In this document: positions 8,232-17,849 of the stretch, one piece after another
How the letters are laid out: each line of letters starts with the position of its first letter
How positions within the stretch are numbered: position 1 is the stretch's first letter
Source of the DNA: Morganella psychrotolerans
GTDB taxonomy: Bacteria > Pseudomonadota > Gammaproteobacteria > Enterobacterales > Enterobacteriaceae
Length of the DNA: 64,000 bases
Reading direction: 5' to 3'
NCBI RefSeq assembly: GCF_001676055.1
Contig: NZ_LZEX01000045.1
Coordinates: forward strand, 124,001-188,000
The notes under the pieces: generated by a model
The model's database searches: none
What the model was told of the DNA's origin: nothing
Seen by the model: only the letters and a program-made list of their open reading frames with translations
Program-made: the position numbers and the translations under genes

Positions 8232-9371
8232 ATGTTTGTTCCGTCATCGCTTTGGCTGGCGCTTGATTATTTCACGTATTTTTTTTTCCTACGGGATATT
8301 TCTTCCCTACTGGGGAGCCTGGCTGAAAGGTGAGGGGCATGATGTGGCAACCGTGGGGTTGTTACTGAGTGTGGGGCTGGTAGCCCGGTTTATCGGCAGT
8401 TTGTTTATCACGCCATTGTTTAAAGATCCTTCCCGTCTGATTTTTGCATTACGTCTGATGGCACTGTGTTCATTTATCTTTGCGGTGGCATTCTGGTTTG
8501 GATCTCACTGGATTTGGCTGTTCTTTGTGATGGCCGGGTTTAATCTCTTTTTCTCCCCGATGATCCCGCTGGGGGATTCTCTCGCTGCCACCTGGCAGAA
8601 ACAGTTCCCGATGGATTACGGCACTATCCGTGTCTGGGGTTCAGTTGCTTTTATTATCGCGACCTCCGTGACCGGGCTGCTGATGGATGTCTGGAAGCAT
8701 GATGTTATTTTAGTCGCGTTAATTGTCAGTACGGCCTCTCTTGTGCTGACCTCCTTTTTGCGCCCGCGCATTATGCCGGCGGGTGAGCTAAAACAGCGCG
8801 GACCGCAGGTCGCGTTTCGTACCTTACTGAAAGATAATTCCGTTGTCCGCTTCCTGATTTGTGTCAGCCTTTTGCAGGGCGCGCACGCGGCATATTACGG
8901 ATTCAGTGTAATTTACTGGCAGCGGGTGGGGTATTCCGATGCGACAATCGGTTACTTATGGTCGCTGGGGGTGGTTGCGGAGGTGATTGTCTTTACCTTC
9001 AGTAATAACTGTTCCGCCGCTGGAGTGCGGCAAACCTGTTATTACTTTCCGGTATCTGCGGTATTCTGCGCTGGTCACTGATGGGAATGTCTGCCGCCTT
9101 ACCGGTGCTGATTATCGCGCAGATCCTGCACAGCGGAACCTATACCGTGTGCCACCTTGCTGCTATGAAATTTATCGGCGCGCGAAAATCGGCTGAAATC
9201 ATTCCGTTGCAGGCCGCTTATTCAGCACTGGCGATGGGCGGGGCAATTGCGGTGATGACACTGGTGGCGGGTTATCTCTATGAAGATATCCACGGTGGTA
9301 TTTTTTATCTGATGGCGCTGACGGCTATTCCGGCGCTGTTCCTGCGCCCGAAAGTCCGGGCTCAGATATAA
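8232..9371 (+). pseudogene. hcaT: hcaT-like MFS transporter gene with two frameshifts
   Basis: The start is ATG 8232 (AAGGAG seven bases upstream), giving MFVPSSLWLALDYFTYFF, which aligns with the N-terminus of E. coli HcaT. Reading is lost in a nine-T run (8279-8287): eight T would continue into SYGIFLPYWGAWLKG in the frame that stays open to about 9006. A second shift lies at 9007-9008, where AATAAC replaces the expected AATAAAC; after it the frame gives LFRRW...CHLAAMKF to the stop at 9371. Together the pieces restore a full 12-helix permease of about 379 residues. HcaT is the putative 3-phenylpropionate transporter; no hca degradation genes are nearby. The shifts may be real decay or homopolymer base-call errors. 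Confidence 0.8.
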
Positions 9372-9388
9372 AATAAAGTAACAGGTGA

Positions 9389-9412
9389 GAGCGGCGGTAA
9401 TATCCGCCGCTC
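9389..9412. terminator. Hairpin between convergent hcaT and the orphan gene
   Basis: GAGCGGCGG pairs with CCGCCGCTC around a six-base loop. There is no good T tract on either side, so it may be a weak bidirectional terminator or only a stabilising 3' hairpin. It lies between the hcaT stop and the stop of the convergent gene ending at 9454. Confidence 0.4.
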
Positions 9413-9453
9413 ATGTCTGACAACTGTCGGTAGTATACGTAAGCGGCGGAGAG

Positions 9454-10140
9454 TTAACTTTTGTAATACTTCAGTGCGTTAATGTGGCCGTTTACTATTT
9501 CATTAAGCCCTGCCATAGACGCCCCTTCTGCAAAATACACATCATAGCGGGAAACATTCATAACCCAAAAGCGGATAACAGCGAGTGACATGTCTGTCAG
9601 CTGATTTATTTTATGCAGAAGTGCCGAAAATTTAACGGTATCCTCTATTTGCAGTTTCAGATGTTTAATTTCTTCACTGAGTTTTTTTATCAGGTCATTA
9701 ATACTGAGAATTAGTGTATCTTTCTGTGGAAAATCAAATTTAACAGGCAGATGAGGAGATTTTATTTTTTTCAGTTGTTCAATATGGTCATAATAGCTGT
9801 TAACTAATTCAGATAAATCATGACCGTGTTTTTCAGCTTTATCTATGAGTTCTGATGTGTGCATCATATCAGCATAACCATGAATGGTGGTGCTCAGGTT
9901 GTTGATGTCATTTTTGATATCGTTAAGATAGGTAATGTCATTATCGAGATCCAGATAATGTTCATATGAATCAATTAGCTCTATCTCCATGTCCAATGCG
10001 TTAAGAATTCGCAAAGAATGTGCTGATATACTGTCGTACTGTTCTGTAAAGGGTATTTCTGTGATGTTTTTCTGATCTTTGTTTATCTCGCCGGATAATG
10101 AAACTAAATCTGAGTATTTTATATTTTCAGCCTGAACCAT
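9454..10140 (-). CDS. Orphan all-helical protein of unknown function (228 aa)
   Basis: I do not recognise this protein. It is soluble-looking, has no signal peptide, and is dominated by predicted alpha-helix and coiled coil (for example INDLIKKLSEEIKHLKLQ around 145-165). One moderately hydrophobic stretch near 182-197 (MSLAVIRFWVMNV) is too polar to be a clear membrane helix. Asp, Ile, Lys and Asn are enriched, and the base composition is more AT-rich than in suhB or hcaT, suggesting acquisition. The helical-bundle look with a single buried hydrophobic hairpin recalls alpha-pore-forming toxin subunits, but no family motif supports that. A full ERIC-like repeat lies 29 bases upstream of its start. 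Confidence 0.65.
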   Translation of the reverse strand: MVQAENIKYSDLVSLSGEINKDQKNITEIPFTEQYDSISAHSLRILNALDMEIELIDSYEHYLDLDNDITYLNDIKNDINNLSTTIHGYADMMHTSELIDKAEKHGHDLSELVNSYYDHIEQLKKIKSPHLPVKFDFPQKDTLILSINDLIKKLSEEIKHLKLQIEDTVKFSALLHKINQLTDMSLAVIRFWVMNVSRYDVYFAEGASMAGLNEIVNGHINALKYYKS

Positions 10141-10168
10141 ATAGTTTCCTTTATAATAATAAAATAGT

Positions 10169-10296
10169 GTATCCCCTTATTCATTCAAACTACAGGTTCG
10201 TTGGCTGCACTCAGTTGGCCGGGTCACATAGTTTATCCATGTTCCCCATTTATCTTCCTTTGCCGCCTGCCTGCATTTTGAATGATGTTGGGTATA
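10169..10296. repeat. Full-length ERIC-like repeat, GGGTATA subtype
   Basis: It is about 128 bases long with terminal inverted repeats (GTATCCCCTTATTCATTCAA at the left, TTGAATGATGTTGGGTATA at the right) and internal arms CAGGTTCGTTGGCTGC and GCCGCCTGCCTGCA. Size, imperfect palindromy and the CGTTGGCTGC core match the enterobacterial ERIC/IRU family as I know it. It occupies the leader of the minus-strand orphan gene that starts at 10140. Confidence 0.8.
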
Positions 10297-10426
10297 TTTT
10301 TTGTCGCAGGAACAGTGCATATATTATTTAAATATAAAAGGCAGACAATATTATAAAAAATAAAGGGATTGATAATTATATAGGAGGGGGAATTATAATT
10401 TGTGGCTGATAGCCGCCAGACAGAAT

Positions 10427-10461
10427 TGCCGGATAAACAGCAGGGCACTGGTTATCCGGCA
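10427..10461 (-). terminator. Putative terminator of suhB
   Basis: A perfect 10-bp inverted repeat, TGCCGGATAA (10427-10436) and TTATCCGGCA (10452-10461), lies 13 bases beyond the suhB stop. The following minus-strand bases (ATTCTGTCTG) are only moderately T-rich, so it is a modest terminator. Confidence 0.5.
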
Positions 10462-10473
10462 GACGAAACAGAA

Positions 10474-11277
10474 TCAGCGTTTCAGTGATTCAGTCAGTTC
10501 GTCACGCATTTCTGACAGAAGTTCGCGCACAACGCGCGGGCTGCCTGCCACAATGTTGCCACTGGTCATATAGTTATGATCGCCGGTGAAGTCAGAAACG
10601 ATACCGCCCGCTTCACGGACCAGCAGTTCGCCGCCGAGGAAATCCCATGGCTTCAGACCAATTTCAAAGAAACCATCAACACGACCGGCAGCCAGATACG
10701 CCAGATCCAGCGCAGCAGAACCGGTACGGCGGAAGTCTGAGCAACGGTTGAACAGTTTGCCCAGAATTTTGATGTAAGTATCAGCGTGTTGTTTGGCTTT
10801 GAACGGAAAACCGGTTGCCAGAATCGCACCGTCAAGTTCACGGCCGGATGCACCGCGCAGGCGGTAGCCGTTTAACTGTGCGCCCTGACCACGGACGGCG
10901 GAGAATAATTCGTTACGCATAGGATCGTATACCACAGCCACTTCAGTGCGGCCTTTGATACGAAAAGCGATGGATACAGCAAAATGCGGGAGACGTTTAA
11001 CGAAGTTGGTTGTGCCATCCAGGGGATCAACAACCCATTGCATATCATGTTCTTCGCCGATTAATTCACCGCACTCTTCAGAGATAATGGTGTGCTTAGG
11101 ATATGACTTACGGATGATTTCAATAATCATCTGTTCAGCTTCACGATCAACGTTAGTGACAAAGTCATTAGCGCCTTTCTGAGAAGTCTCAACGCTGTCA
11201 GGCATTTCATAGTGTTTGGCAATCAGGTTGCCGGCCTTACGTGCAGCACGTATGGCGATGGTAAGCATCGGATGCAT
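10474..11277 (-). CDS. suhB: Inositol-1-monophosphatase family protein SuhB
   Basis: At 267 residues it is exactly the E. coli SuhB length. The metal-binding signature DPLDGTTNF is near residue 85 and the second family motif WDFLGGELLVREAGG near 210. SuhB dephosphorylates myo-inositol-1-phosphate in vitro; its main bacterial role is in NusA/RNA-polymerase antitermination complexes on rRNA operons. It is transcribed divergently from trmJ, the conserved enterobacterial arrangement. Confidence 0.97.
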   Translation of the reverse strand: MHPMLTIAIRAARKAGNLIAKHYEMPDSVETSQKGANDFVTNVDREAEQMIIEIIRKSYPKHTIISEECGELIGEEHDMQWVVDPLDGTTNFVKRLPHFAVSIAFRIKGRTEVAVVYDPMRNELFSAVRGQGAQLNGYRLRGASGRELDGAILATGFPFKAKQHADTYIKILGKLFNRCSDFRRTGSAALDLAYLAAGRVDGFFEIGLKPWDFLGGELLVREAGGIVSDFTGDHNYMTSGNIVAGSPRVVRELLSEMRDELTESLKR

Positions 11278-11397
11278 GGGGGTTGTCCACCGGGATGTTA
11301 AAGAACGAAAATAATCGCCGCGGATTATAACAGGTGATCGTCTTTCTGACTATTCTTGTGTTAAGATAATGCGATAATTTCTCAAATATAGCTTGTT

Positions 11398-12135
11398 ATG
11401 TCTGAAAACATCCGAATTGTTCTGGTCGAAACCTCCCACACCGGCAACATGGGCTCCGCTGCGCGGGCCATGAAAACTATGGGGTTATCTAACCTTTATC
11501 TGGTTAATCCGCAGGTTCAGCCTGATTCCCACTCTATTGCACTCTCAGCAGGTGCCAGCGATGTTATCGGCAATGCAAAAATTGTCAGCTCGCTGGATGA
11601 AGCTATCGCCGGATGTGAGCTGGTGATTGGCACCAGTGCGCGCTCCCGCACACTGCCCTGGCCAATGGTTGAACCGCGTGAATGCGGTGAAAAAAGCGTC
11701 AAAGCCGCACTGACCGCTCCTGTTGCCATTATTTTTGGTCGTGAACGTGTCGGGCTGACCAACGACGAACTGCAGAAATGCAATTATCATCTTTATATTC
11801 CGACCAACCCGGAGTACGGCTCACTGAACCTGGCGATGGCGGTCCAACTGGTCAGTTATGAGATCCGTATGGCATTTCTGGCCTCTCAGAATGAGAGCCA
11901 ACCGTCACATAATGATGAAGAAGATGAGGTACACTATCCACCGGCTGATGATATGGAGCGGTTCTATACGCATCTTGAATCAGTACTGAATGAATCCGGT
12001 TTCATCCGCAAAGCGCATCCCGGCCAGATTATGAACCGTCTGCGCCGCTTATTTACGCGTGCGCATCCGGAAGCACAGGAGCTTAATATCCTGCGCGGCA
12101 TACTGACTTCTGTTGAAAAATGGGCAAAAAAATAG
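11398..12135 (+). CDS. trmJ: tRNA (cytidine/uridine-2'-O)-methyltransferase TrmJ
   Basis: The protein has 245 residues against 246 in E. coli. The SpoU/TrmD (SPOUT) fold motifs are present: N-terminal [19 protein letters not shown], the [10 protein letters not shown] segment (motif 2) and [16 protein letters not shown] (motif 3), which together form the knotted SAM site. It methylates the 2'-OH of position 32 in several tRNAs. The stop codon TAG (12133-12135) lies inside the first IscR-type operator of the next operon. Confidence 0.96.
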   Translation: MSENIRIVLVETSHTGNMGSAARAMKTMGLSNLYLVNPQVQPDSHSIALSAGASDVIGNAKIVSSLDEAIAGCELVIGTSARSRTLPWPMVEPRECGEKSVKAALTAPVAIIFGRERVGLTNDELQKCNYHLYIPTNPEYGSLNLAMAVQLVSYEIRMAFLASQNESQPSHNDEEDEVHYPPADDMERFYTHLESVLNESGFIRKAHPGQIMNRLRRLFTRAHPEAQELNILRGILTSVEKWAKK

Positions 12136-12181
12136 TTGAGTAATTTACTGGGTTAAATAGTTGACTAAATTACTCAGGAAT
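12132..12181 (+). promoter_or_regulatory. Two abutting IscR type-1 operators over the isc promoter
   Basis: Two 25-base copies lie head to tail: the first (12132-12156) starts ATAGTTGAGTAATTTACTGG and the second (12157-12181) starts ATAGTTGACTAAATTACTCA. Both fit the type-1 IscR pattern ATASYYGACTRwwWYAGTCRRSTAT in their core. TTGACT inside the second copy is a plausible -35 element. [2Fe-2S]-IscR would repress its own operon here. The first site overlaps the trmJ stop codon. Confidence 0.8.
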
Positions 12182-12219
12182 GACACAATTTCGTCACCAT
12201 TTATCACGGGGATCCGGTT

Positions 12220-12711
12220 ATGAGACTGACATCAAAAGGGCGCTATGCAGTGACAGCTATGCTCGACGTAGCACTGCACTCCCATGAGGGGCCTGTACCG
12301 CTGGCTGAAATTTCCGAGCGCCAGGGTATTTCCCTCTCCTATCTTGAGCAACTCTTCTCGCGTTTGCGTAAAAACGAACTGGTTTCCAGCGTCCGTGGTC
12401 CGGGCGGTGGTTATCGTCTGGCACGTGCGCCGGGAGAGATTTTTATTGCTCAGGTCATCTCAGCTGTTGATGAGTCCGTGGATGCAACCCGTTGCCAGGG
12501 AACTCAGGAAGGCTGTCAGGGCGGTGACCGCTGTCTGACCCACGCATTATGGCGTGATCTGAGTGACCGTATTACTGATTTTTTAAGCAGTATCAGCCTT
12601 GAAGAGCTGGTAAATCATAAAGAAGTGATTGATGTTGCTGATCGCCAGGATGATAAACGCCGGGCACATAGTATAGCTATCAACGAAACGATTATCAATC
12701 TGCAAGCATAA
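12220..12711 (+). CDS. iscR: Rrf2-family Fe-S regulator IscR
   Basis: The protein has 163 residues: an N-terminal winged helix ([14 protein letters not shown]; recognition helix [13 protein letters not shown]), a dimerisation helix, and the cluster loop. Cluster ligands are Cys92, Cys99, Cys105 and His108. In E. coli they are Cys92, Cys98, Cys104 and His107, so there is a one-residue insertion between the first two cysteines (CQGTQEGC). IscR with a [2Fe-2S] cluster represses the isc operon; apo-IscR activates type-2 promoters such as suf. It heads the complete isc cluster. Confidence 0.97.
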   Translation: MRLTSKGRYAVTAMLDVALHSHEGPVPLAEISERQGISLSYLEQLFSRLRKNELVSSVRGPGGGYRLARAPGEIFIAQVISAVDESVDATRCQGTQEGCQGGDRCLTHALWRDLSDRITDFLSSISLEELVNHKEVIDVADRQDDKRRAHSIAINETIINLQA

Positions 12712-12761
12712 GCAGAAACCTGCGTTAACAACGCAACCGTAGTTCATGGAGCAATTGAGCG

Positions 12762-13976
12762 ATGAAATTACCGATCTACTTAGATTATTCAGCAACCACA
12801 CCGGTTGATCCGCGTGTTGCTGAAAAAATGATGCAATATATGACAATGGACGGCGTTTTCGGTAACCCGGCGTCACGTTCACACCGCTTTGGCTGGCAGG
12901 CTGAAGAGGCGGTTGATATCGCCCGTAACCAGATAGCAGAACTGGTCGGTGCGGACCCGCGTGAAATTGTATTCACATCGGGTGCAACTGAGTCAGATAA
13001 CCTTGCCATTAAAGGTGCCGCGAATTTTTACGGCAAAAAAGGCAAGCATATTATTACCAGCAAAACCGAGCATAAAGCGGTGCTGGATACCTGCCGTCAG
13101 TTAGAGCGCGAAGGGTTTGAAGTCACCACATTAGCGCCGCAGCGCAACGGGATTATCACGCTTGAGCAATTAGAAGCGGCAATGCGTGAAGATACCATCC
13201 TGGTGTCAATCATGCATGTGAATAACGAAATTGGTGTTATTCAGGATATTGAAGCTATCGGTGAACTGTGCCGCAGCAAAGGCATTATCTTCCATGTGGA
13301 TGCGACGCAGAGCGTCGGCAAAATTCCGGTGGATTTAAGCACACTGAAAGTTGACCTGATGTCTTTCTCCGGTCACAAAATTTACGGGCCGATGGGGATC
13401 GGGGCACTGTATGTCCGCCGCAAACCACGCATCCGTATCGAAGCACAGATGCACGGCGGTGGTCATGAGCGCGGTATGCGTTCAGGTACATTACCTGTAC
13501 ATCAGATTGTCGGCATGGGCGAAGCGTACCGTATTGCCAAAGAAGAAATGGCAGCGGAATCTGAGCGCCTGTCTGCACTGCGTCTGCGTCTGTGGAACGG
13601 CATTAAAGATATCGAAGAAACCTATCTTAACGGCTGCCCTGAACATACGGCACCAAATATTCTTAACGTCAGTTTCAACTATGTTGAAGGTGAATCCCTG
13701 ATGATGGCGCTGAAAGACCTGGCTGTCTCATCCGGCTCTGCCTGTACATCTGCCAGCCTGGAGCCGTCTTACGTTCTGCGCGCGCTGGGTATGACTGATG
13801 AACTGGCGCACAGCTCAATCCGTTTCTCAATGGGGCGTTTTACCACTGAAGAAGAGATTGACTATGCAATTACGCTTATCCATAACGCAATTGGCCGCCT
13901 GCGCGATCTTTCCCCTCTGTGGGAGATGCACAAGCAAGGTGTTGATATTAACAGTATTGAATGGTCACACCATTAA
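12762..13976 (+). CDS. iscS: Cysteine desulfurase IscS
   Basis: 404 residues, the same as E. coli IscS. It is a class-V PLP aminotransferase fold with Schiff-base Lys in FSGHKIYGP (near 206) and the mobile-loop catalytic Cys in [10 protein letters not shown] (near 328). It mobilises sulfur from cysteine as a persulfide and passes it to IscU and, for tRNA thiolation, to TusA and ThiI. A Shine-Dalgarno (GGAGCAA) precedes ATG 12762. It lies 50 bases after iscR in the same operon. Confidence 0.98.
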   Translation: MKLPIYLDYSATTPVDPRVAEKMMQYMTMDGVFGNPASRSHRFGWQAEEAVDIARNQIAELVGADPREIVFTSGATESDNLAIKGAANFYGKKGKHIITSKTEHKAVLDTCRQLEREGFEVTTLAPQRNGIITLEQLEAAMREDTILVSIMHVNNEIGVIQDIEAIGELCRSKGIIFHVDATQSVGKIPVDLSTLKVDLMSFSGHKIYGPMGIGALYVRRKPRIRIEAQMHGGGHERGMRSGTLPVHQIVGMGEAYRIAKEEMAAESERLSALRLRLWNGIKDIEETYLNGCPEHTAPNILNVSFNYVEGESLMMALKDLAVSSGSACTSASLEPSYVLRALGMTDELAHSSIRFSMGRFTTEEEIDYAITLIHNAIGRLRDLSPLWEMHKQGVDINSIEWSHH

Positions 13977-14001
13977 TCAGACGGTTTCAGGAGTATAAAC
14001 A

Positions 14002-14388
14002 ATGGCTTATAGCGAAAAAGTAATCGATCACTACGAAAATCCGCGCAACGTGGGCTCTTTTGATAACGAAGATCCGACAGTCGGCAGCGGCATGGTGGGT
14101 GCTCCGGCCTGTGGTGACGTCATGAAACTGCAGATCAAAGTTGATAACAACGGTGTAATTGAAGATGCCCGTTTTAAAACTTACGGTTGCGGCTCTGCAA
14201 TTGCCTCCAGTTCGCTGGTGACAGAGTGGATGAAAGGGAAAACCCTGGATGAAGCTGAGTCCATCAAAAATACCGCAATTGCGGAAGAGTTAGAATTACC
14301 GCCGGTGAAAATTCACTGCTCAATTCTGGCTGAAGATGCGATTAAAGCAGCAATTGCGGATTACAAAAGTAAACGCCAGGGCAAATAA
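14002..14388 (+). CDS. iscU: Fe-S cluster scaffold IscU
   Basis: 128 residues. The three conserved cysteines are in GAPACGD, YGCGSAI and VKIHCSILA; the LPPVKIHC segment is the HscA recognition motif (LPPVK). IscU assembles a [2Fe-2S] cluster using sulfur from IscS and releases it with HscB/HscA help. It follows iscS by 25 bases with a GGAG ribosome-binding site. Confidence 0.98.
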   Translation: MAYSEKVIDHYENPRNVGSFDNEDPTVGSGMVGAPACGDVMKLQIKVDNNGVIEDARFKTYGCGSAIASSSLVTEWMKGKTLDEAESIKNTAIAEELELPPVKIHCSILAEDAIKAAIADYKSKRQGK

Positions 14389-14403
14389 TAGCCCCCGTTA
14401 TCA

Positions 14404-14493
14404 CTGAGCGCAGGGACGGAAATTCCTGCGGTTCAGATGAAAACGAGTAATAAAAAATTAATGGCGGATACTGAGCATTTCAGTGATCCGCCA
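14404..14493 (+). other. Two hairpins between iscU and iscA
   Basis: The first hairpin pairs CTGAGCGCAGG (14404-14414) with CCTGCGGTTCAG (14425-14436). The second pairs TGGCGGATACTGA (14462-14474) with TTCAGTGATCCGCCA (14479-14493). Neither is followed by a T tract, so they more likely serve mRNA processing, stability or partial attenuation inside the isc operon than full termination. The iscU-iscA gap is unusually long (131 bases) for this operon. Confidence 0.6.
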
Positions 14494-14519
14494 TACTGGT
14501 TTATAGAGCGAGGTGTGTA

Positions 14520-14843
14520 ATGTCCATTTCTCTTACAGAAAGTGCGGCAAACCGGGTCTCCGGTTTTCTGGAAAGCCGGGGCAAAGGATTAGGCCTGCGG
14601 TTAGGTGTAAGAACGTCGGGTTGCTCTGGTATGGCCTATGTGCTGGAGTTTGCCGATGTACTCAATGATGACGATATCGTATTTGAAGACAAAGGCGTCA
14701 AAGTCATTATTGATGGCAAAAGTATTGTGTATCTTGACGGCACGGAAGTGGATTTCGTGAAGGAAGGGTTAAACGAAGGGTTTAAATTTAATAACCCGAA
14801 TGTTGACAGCGAATGTGGCTGTGGCGAAAGTTTTCACGTTTAA
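14520..14843 (+). CDS. iscA: A-type Fe-S carrier IscA
   Basis: 107 residues. The HesB/IscA signature cysteines are Cys35 (TSGCSGMAY) and the pair in [11 protein letters not shown] at the C-terminus. It carries iron or [4Fe-4S] clusters to target apoproteins. No strong Shine-Dalgarno is seen (GAGGTG is the best), so it may depend partly on the upstream hairpin region. Fifth in the isc cluster. Confidence 0.97.
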   Translation: MSISLTESAANRVSGFLESRGKGLGLRLGVRTSGCSGMAYVLEFADVLNDDDIVFEDKGVKVIIDGKSIVYLDGTEVDFVKEGLNEGFKFNNPNVDSECGCGESFHV

Positions 14844-14890
14844 CTTCTCCATCTATCTATCCGCGCTTTGTGCGCCGTAAAGAGTACGAT

Positions 14891-15409
14891 ATGAACTATT
14901 TTTCCCTGTTCAGCCTGCCTGAGCGTTATGAACTTGACACTCAGGTTCTTGCCGGACGTTATCAGGATTTGCAGCGTCAGTACCATCCTGACCGCTTCGC
15001 CAGCCATGACGAACGGGAACAGGCGCAGGCGCTGACAATGGCCGCGACCATCAATGAAGCATACCAGTCACTGAAACATCCCCTGAAACGCGCAGAATAT
15101 ATGCTGCTGTTGCATGATATTGATATCAATAATGAACAGCACACCATGCATGATACGGCGTTTCTGATGGAACAGATGGATCTGCGTGAATCTCTTGATA
15201 TTATTGAGCAAAAGCAGGACAGCGATGCCCTGGCCGGTTTTGCTGCCAAAACGGATAAAATGACAAAAACCCGCATGGCAGAGATGATCCGGCAGCTTGA
15301 TGATGAAGACTGGCTGGTCGCCGCAGACAGTGTGCGCAAGTTACGGTTTTTGAGTAAACTGGCACAACAAATTGATGATATTGAAGAACGTTTGTCAGAC
15401 AGTTTTTAA
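14891..15409 (+). CDS. hscB: J-domain co-chaperone HscB
   Basis: 172 residues from ATG 14891 (MNYFSLF). The in-frame extension to 14813 overlaps iscA and lacks homology. The J-domain HPD is at residues 32-34 (QYHPDRF) and the C-terminal half forms the three-helix bundle that binds IscU. It stimulates HscA ATPase and delivers IscU to it. It sits immediately before hscA. Confidence 0.96.
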   Translation: MNYFSLFSLPERYELDTQVLAGRYQDLQRQYHPDRFASHDEREQAQALTMAATINEAYQSLKHPLKRAEYMLLLHDIDINNEQHTMHDTAFLMEQMDLRESLDIIEQKQDSDALAGFAAKTDKMTKTRMAEMIRQLDDEDWLVAADSVRKLRFLSKLAQQIDDIEERLSDSF

Positions 15410-15418
15410 GGGAAAAAT

Positions 15419-17266
15419 ATGGCACTGTTACAAATCAGCGAACCGGGGCAGGCTCCGGCTCCGCATCAGCGCCGCCTTGCTGCGGGTATTGATTTAGGCA
15501 CCACGCATTCACTTGTTGCCACTGTGCGCAGTGCAGAGGCTGCCGTACTGGCTGACAGCGACGGGCACTTTCTGCTGCCCTCTGTAGTTCAATATTGCGC
15601 TGACAACCGGATTGTCGGGCGCGAAGCCCTCGCACATGCCGCCGCTGATCCGCAAAACACCATTATTTCCGTTAAACGGATGATGGGGCGCTCTCTCAAT
15701 GATATTACCCAACGCTATCCCGGTCTTCCGTATCAGCTACAGGCAAGTGAAAATGGCCTGCCACTGATCCGCACGGCTGCCGGTCTGGTTGATCCCGTGC
15801 GTGTTTCTGCCGATATTCTGTCTGTGCTGGCACAGCGTGCGCAGGAAACCCTCGGCGGAGAACTGGATGGCGTGGTGATCACCGTTCCCGCGTATTTTGA
15901 TGATGCACAGCGCCAGGGCACCAAAGATGCCGCGCGGCTTGCCGGCTTACATGTACTGCGCCTGCTGAATGAACCGACTGCTGCCGCTATCGCCTACGGG
16001 CTGGATTCCGGTCAGGAAGGTGTAATCGCTGTGTATGACCTGGGCGGCGGCACGTTTGATATCTCTGTTCTGCGCCTGAGCCGTGGTGTGTTTGAAGTGC
16101 TGGCGACGGGCGGGGATACGGCGCTCGGTGGTGATGATTTTGATGCCCTGATAGCTGACTGGATTTATCAGAGCAGCGGCATGCAGGCGCGTGACCATTC
16201 ACACCACCGCACAATATTAAATGCAGCATCCGCTGCAAAAATTGCCCTCTCAGATGCACAGGAAACGACAGTTTCTGTTGATGGCTGGCAGGGCGTGCTG
16301 ACCCGTGAAACCTTTGAGGAACTCATCCGTCCGCTGGTCAGAAAAACCCTTATGACCTGCCGCCGTGCCCTGAAAGATGCGGGCATCAGTCAGGATGAAG
16401 TCTGTGAAGTCGTGATGGTCGGCGGCTCTACCCGTGTTCCGCTGGTGCGCGGATCCGCAGGCGAATTTTTTGCCCGTCAGCCGCTCACCTCGATTGATCC
16501 GGACAAAGTGGTTGCACTCGGGGCGGCAATTCAGGCGGATATTCTTGCCGGTAACAAGCCGGACAGTGACATGCTGCTGCTGGATGTTATCCCGCTGTCG
16601 CTAGGGCTGGAAACCATGGGCGGTCTGGTGGAGAAAGTTATTGTGCGCAACACGACCATCCCGGTTGCCCGCGCCCAGGAATTCACCACATTCAAAGATG
16701 GTCAGACGGCCATGAGCATTCATGTATTACAGGGCGAGCGGGAAATGGTCAGTGACTGCCGTTCGCTTGCGCGTTTCACCCTGCGCGGCATTCCGCCGAT
16801 GGCAGCCGGTAACGCGCATATCCGTGTCACTTTTCAGGTGGATGCGGATGGTTTGCTGAGTGTCAGCGCACTGGAAAAATCCACCGGTGTGCAGGCGTCA
16901 GTGCAGATCAAACCGTCTTATGGCCTGAGCGATACTGATATCGCCGGCATGATAAAAGATTCACTCGAAAACGCAGATAATGATGTATCCACCCGCCGCC
17001 TGGCGGAACAAAAAGTGGAAGCTGCCCGCCTGCTGGAGAGCCTGACACAGGCTCTGTCAGAGGATGGCGATTTACTGAGCGACGACGAAAATGCCGCCAT
17101 TGATGCGGCAGTTGATGCTCTTATTCAAAGTGCGCAAGGCGACTCACCGGTCGCGATTGAACGCGCAATTAAACAACTGGACAAGCAAACACAGGTATTC
17201 GCAGCCCGCCGGATGGATAATTCTGTCCGTAAGGCACTCGCGGGTCACTCTGTGGATGAGATATAA
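15419..17266 (+). CDS. hscA: Specialised Hsp70 chaperone HscA
   Basis: 615 residues versus 616 in E. coli. Hsp70 signatures are all present: [12 protein letters not shown], the [16 protein letters not shown] phosphate loop and [12 protein letters not shown], followed by the substrate-binding domain ([12 protein letters not shown]). It uses ATP to promote release of clusters from IscU. It starts 10 bases after hscB and shares the operon with fdx. Confidence 0.97.
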   Translation: MALLQISEPGQAPAPHQRRLAAGIDLGTTHSLVATVRSAEAAVLADSDGHFLLPSVVQYCADNRIVGREALAHAAADPQNTIISVKRMMGRSLNDITQRYPGLPYQLQASENGLPLIRTAAGLVDPVRVSADILSVLAQRAQETLGGELDGVVITVPAYFDDAQRQGTKDAARLAGLHVLRLLNEPTAAAIAYGLDSGQEGVIAVYDLGGGTFDISVLRLSRGVFEVLATGGDTALGGDDFDALIADWIYQSSGMQARDHSHHRTILNAASAAKIALSDAQETTVSVDGWQGVLTRETFEELIRPLVRKTLMTCRRALKDAGISQDEVCEVVMVGGSTRVPLVRGSAGEFFARQPLTSIDPDKVVALGAAIQADILAGNKPDSDMLLLDVIPLSLGLETMGGLVEKVIVRNTTIPVARAQEFTTFKDGQTAMSIHVLQGEREMVSDCRSLARFTLRGIPPMAAGNAHIRVTFQVDADGLLSVSALEKSTGVQASVQIKPSYGLSDTDIAGMIKDSLENADNDVSTRRLAEQKVEAARLLESLTQALSEDGDLLSDDENAAIDAAVDALIQSAQGDSPVAIERAIKQLDKQTQVFAARRMDNSVRKALAGHSVDEI

Positions 17267-17276
17267 CGGGAAGATT

Positions 17277-17612
17277 ATGCCTAAGATTGTTTTTTTACCG
17301 CATGAGTTTTTATGTCCTGAAGGCGCGGTATTCGACGCAAGTGAAGGTGAGTCAATTCTGGATGTTGCCTTGCGTAATGGTATCGAAATTGAACATGCCT
17401 GTGAGAAATCATGTGCCTGCACCACCTGCCACTGTATCGTCCGCGAGGGATTTGACTCCCTCACCGAGAGCACTGAGCTGGAAGATGACATGCTGGATAA
17501 AGCCTGGGGACTGGAGCCGGAAAGCCGTCTGAGCTGTCAGGCAAAAGTGGCCGATGAAGACCTGGTGGTGGAAATGCCGAAATACACGGTCAACCACGCG
17601 CGTGAGCACTGA
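17277..17612 (+). CDS. fdx: ISC-type [2Fe-2S] ferredoxin
   Basis: 111 residues from ATG 17277 ([16 protein letters not shown]). A longer frame overlaps hscA and is not supported. The cluster cysteines are in the [12 protein letters not shown] segment and SCQAK, the adrenodoxin-like arrangement. It supplies electrons for Fe-S assembly on IscU. It is placed between hscA and iscX, as in other enterics. Confidence 0.96.
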   Translation: MPKIVFLPHEFLCPEGAVFDASEGESILDVALRNGIEIEHACEKSCACTTCHCIVREGFDSLTESTELEDDMLDKAWGLEPESRLSCQAKVADEDLVVEMPKYTVNHAREH

Positions 17613-17627
17613 TAAAGGAGCATAGCG

Positions 17628-17828
17628 ATGGGACTTAAATGGCAGGATACCCGGGAAATCGGTGAAGCGCTGTATGATTTATATCCGGATACCGACCCGA
17701 AAACCGTGCGTTTTACTGATATGCATCAGTGGATCTGTGCGCTGGACGATTTTGATGATGAGCCTGAAAAATCTAACGAAAAAGTATTAGAAGCTATTTT
17801 ATTAGTCTGGCTCGATGAATGTGAATGA
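17628..17828 (+). CDS. iscX: Fe-S assembly adaptor IscX
   Basis: 66 residues, the exact family size, with the typical acidic C-terminal half ([12 protein letters not shown]) and [17 protein letters not shown] start. IscX binds IscS and iron and tunes the cysteine desulfurase. Ribosome-binding site AAAGGAG lies upstream. It is the last clear gene of the isc operon. Confidence 0.96.
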   Translation: MGLKWQDTREIGEALYDLYPDTDPKTVRFTDMHQWICALDDFDDEPEKSNEKVLEAILLVWLDECE

Positions 17829-17849
17829 CGTCTTTTGTTACGCATGTCA

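Noticed and set aside
9454-10140. Pore-forming toxin subunit
   Set aside because: Helical look only; no conserved toxin motif or partner gene, so no function is assigned.
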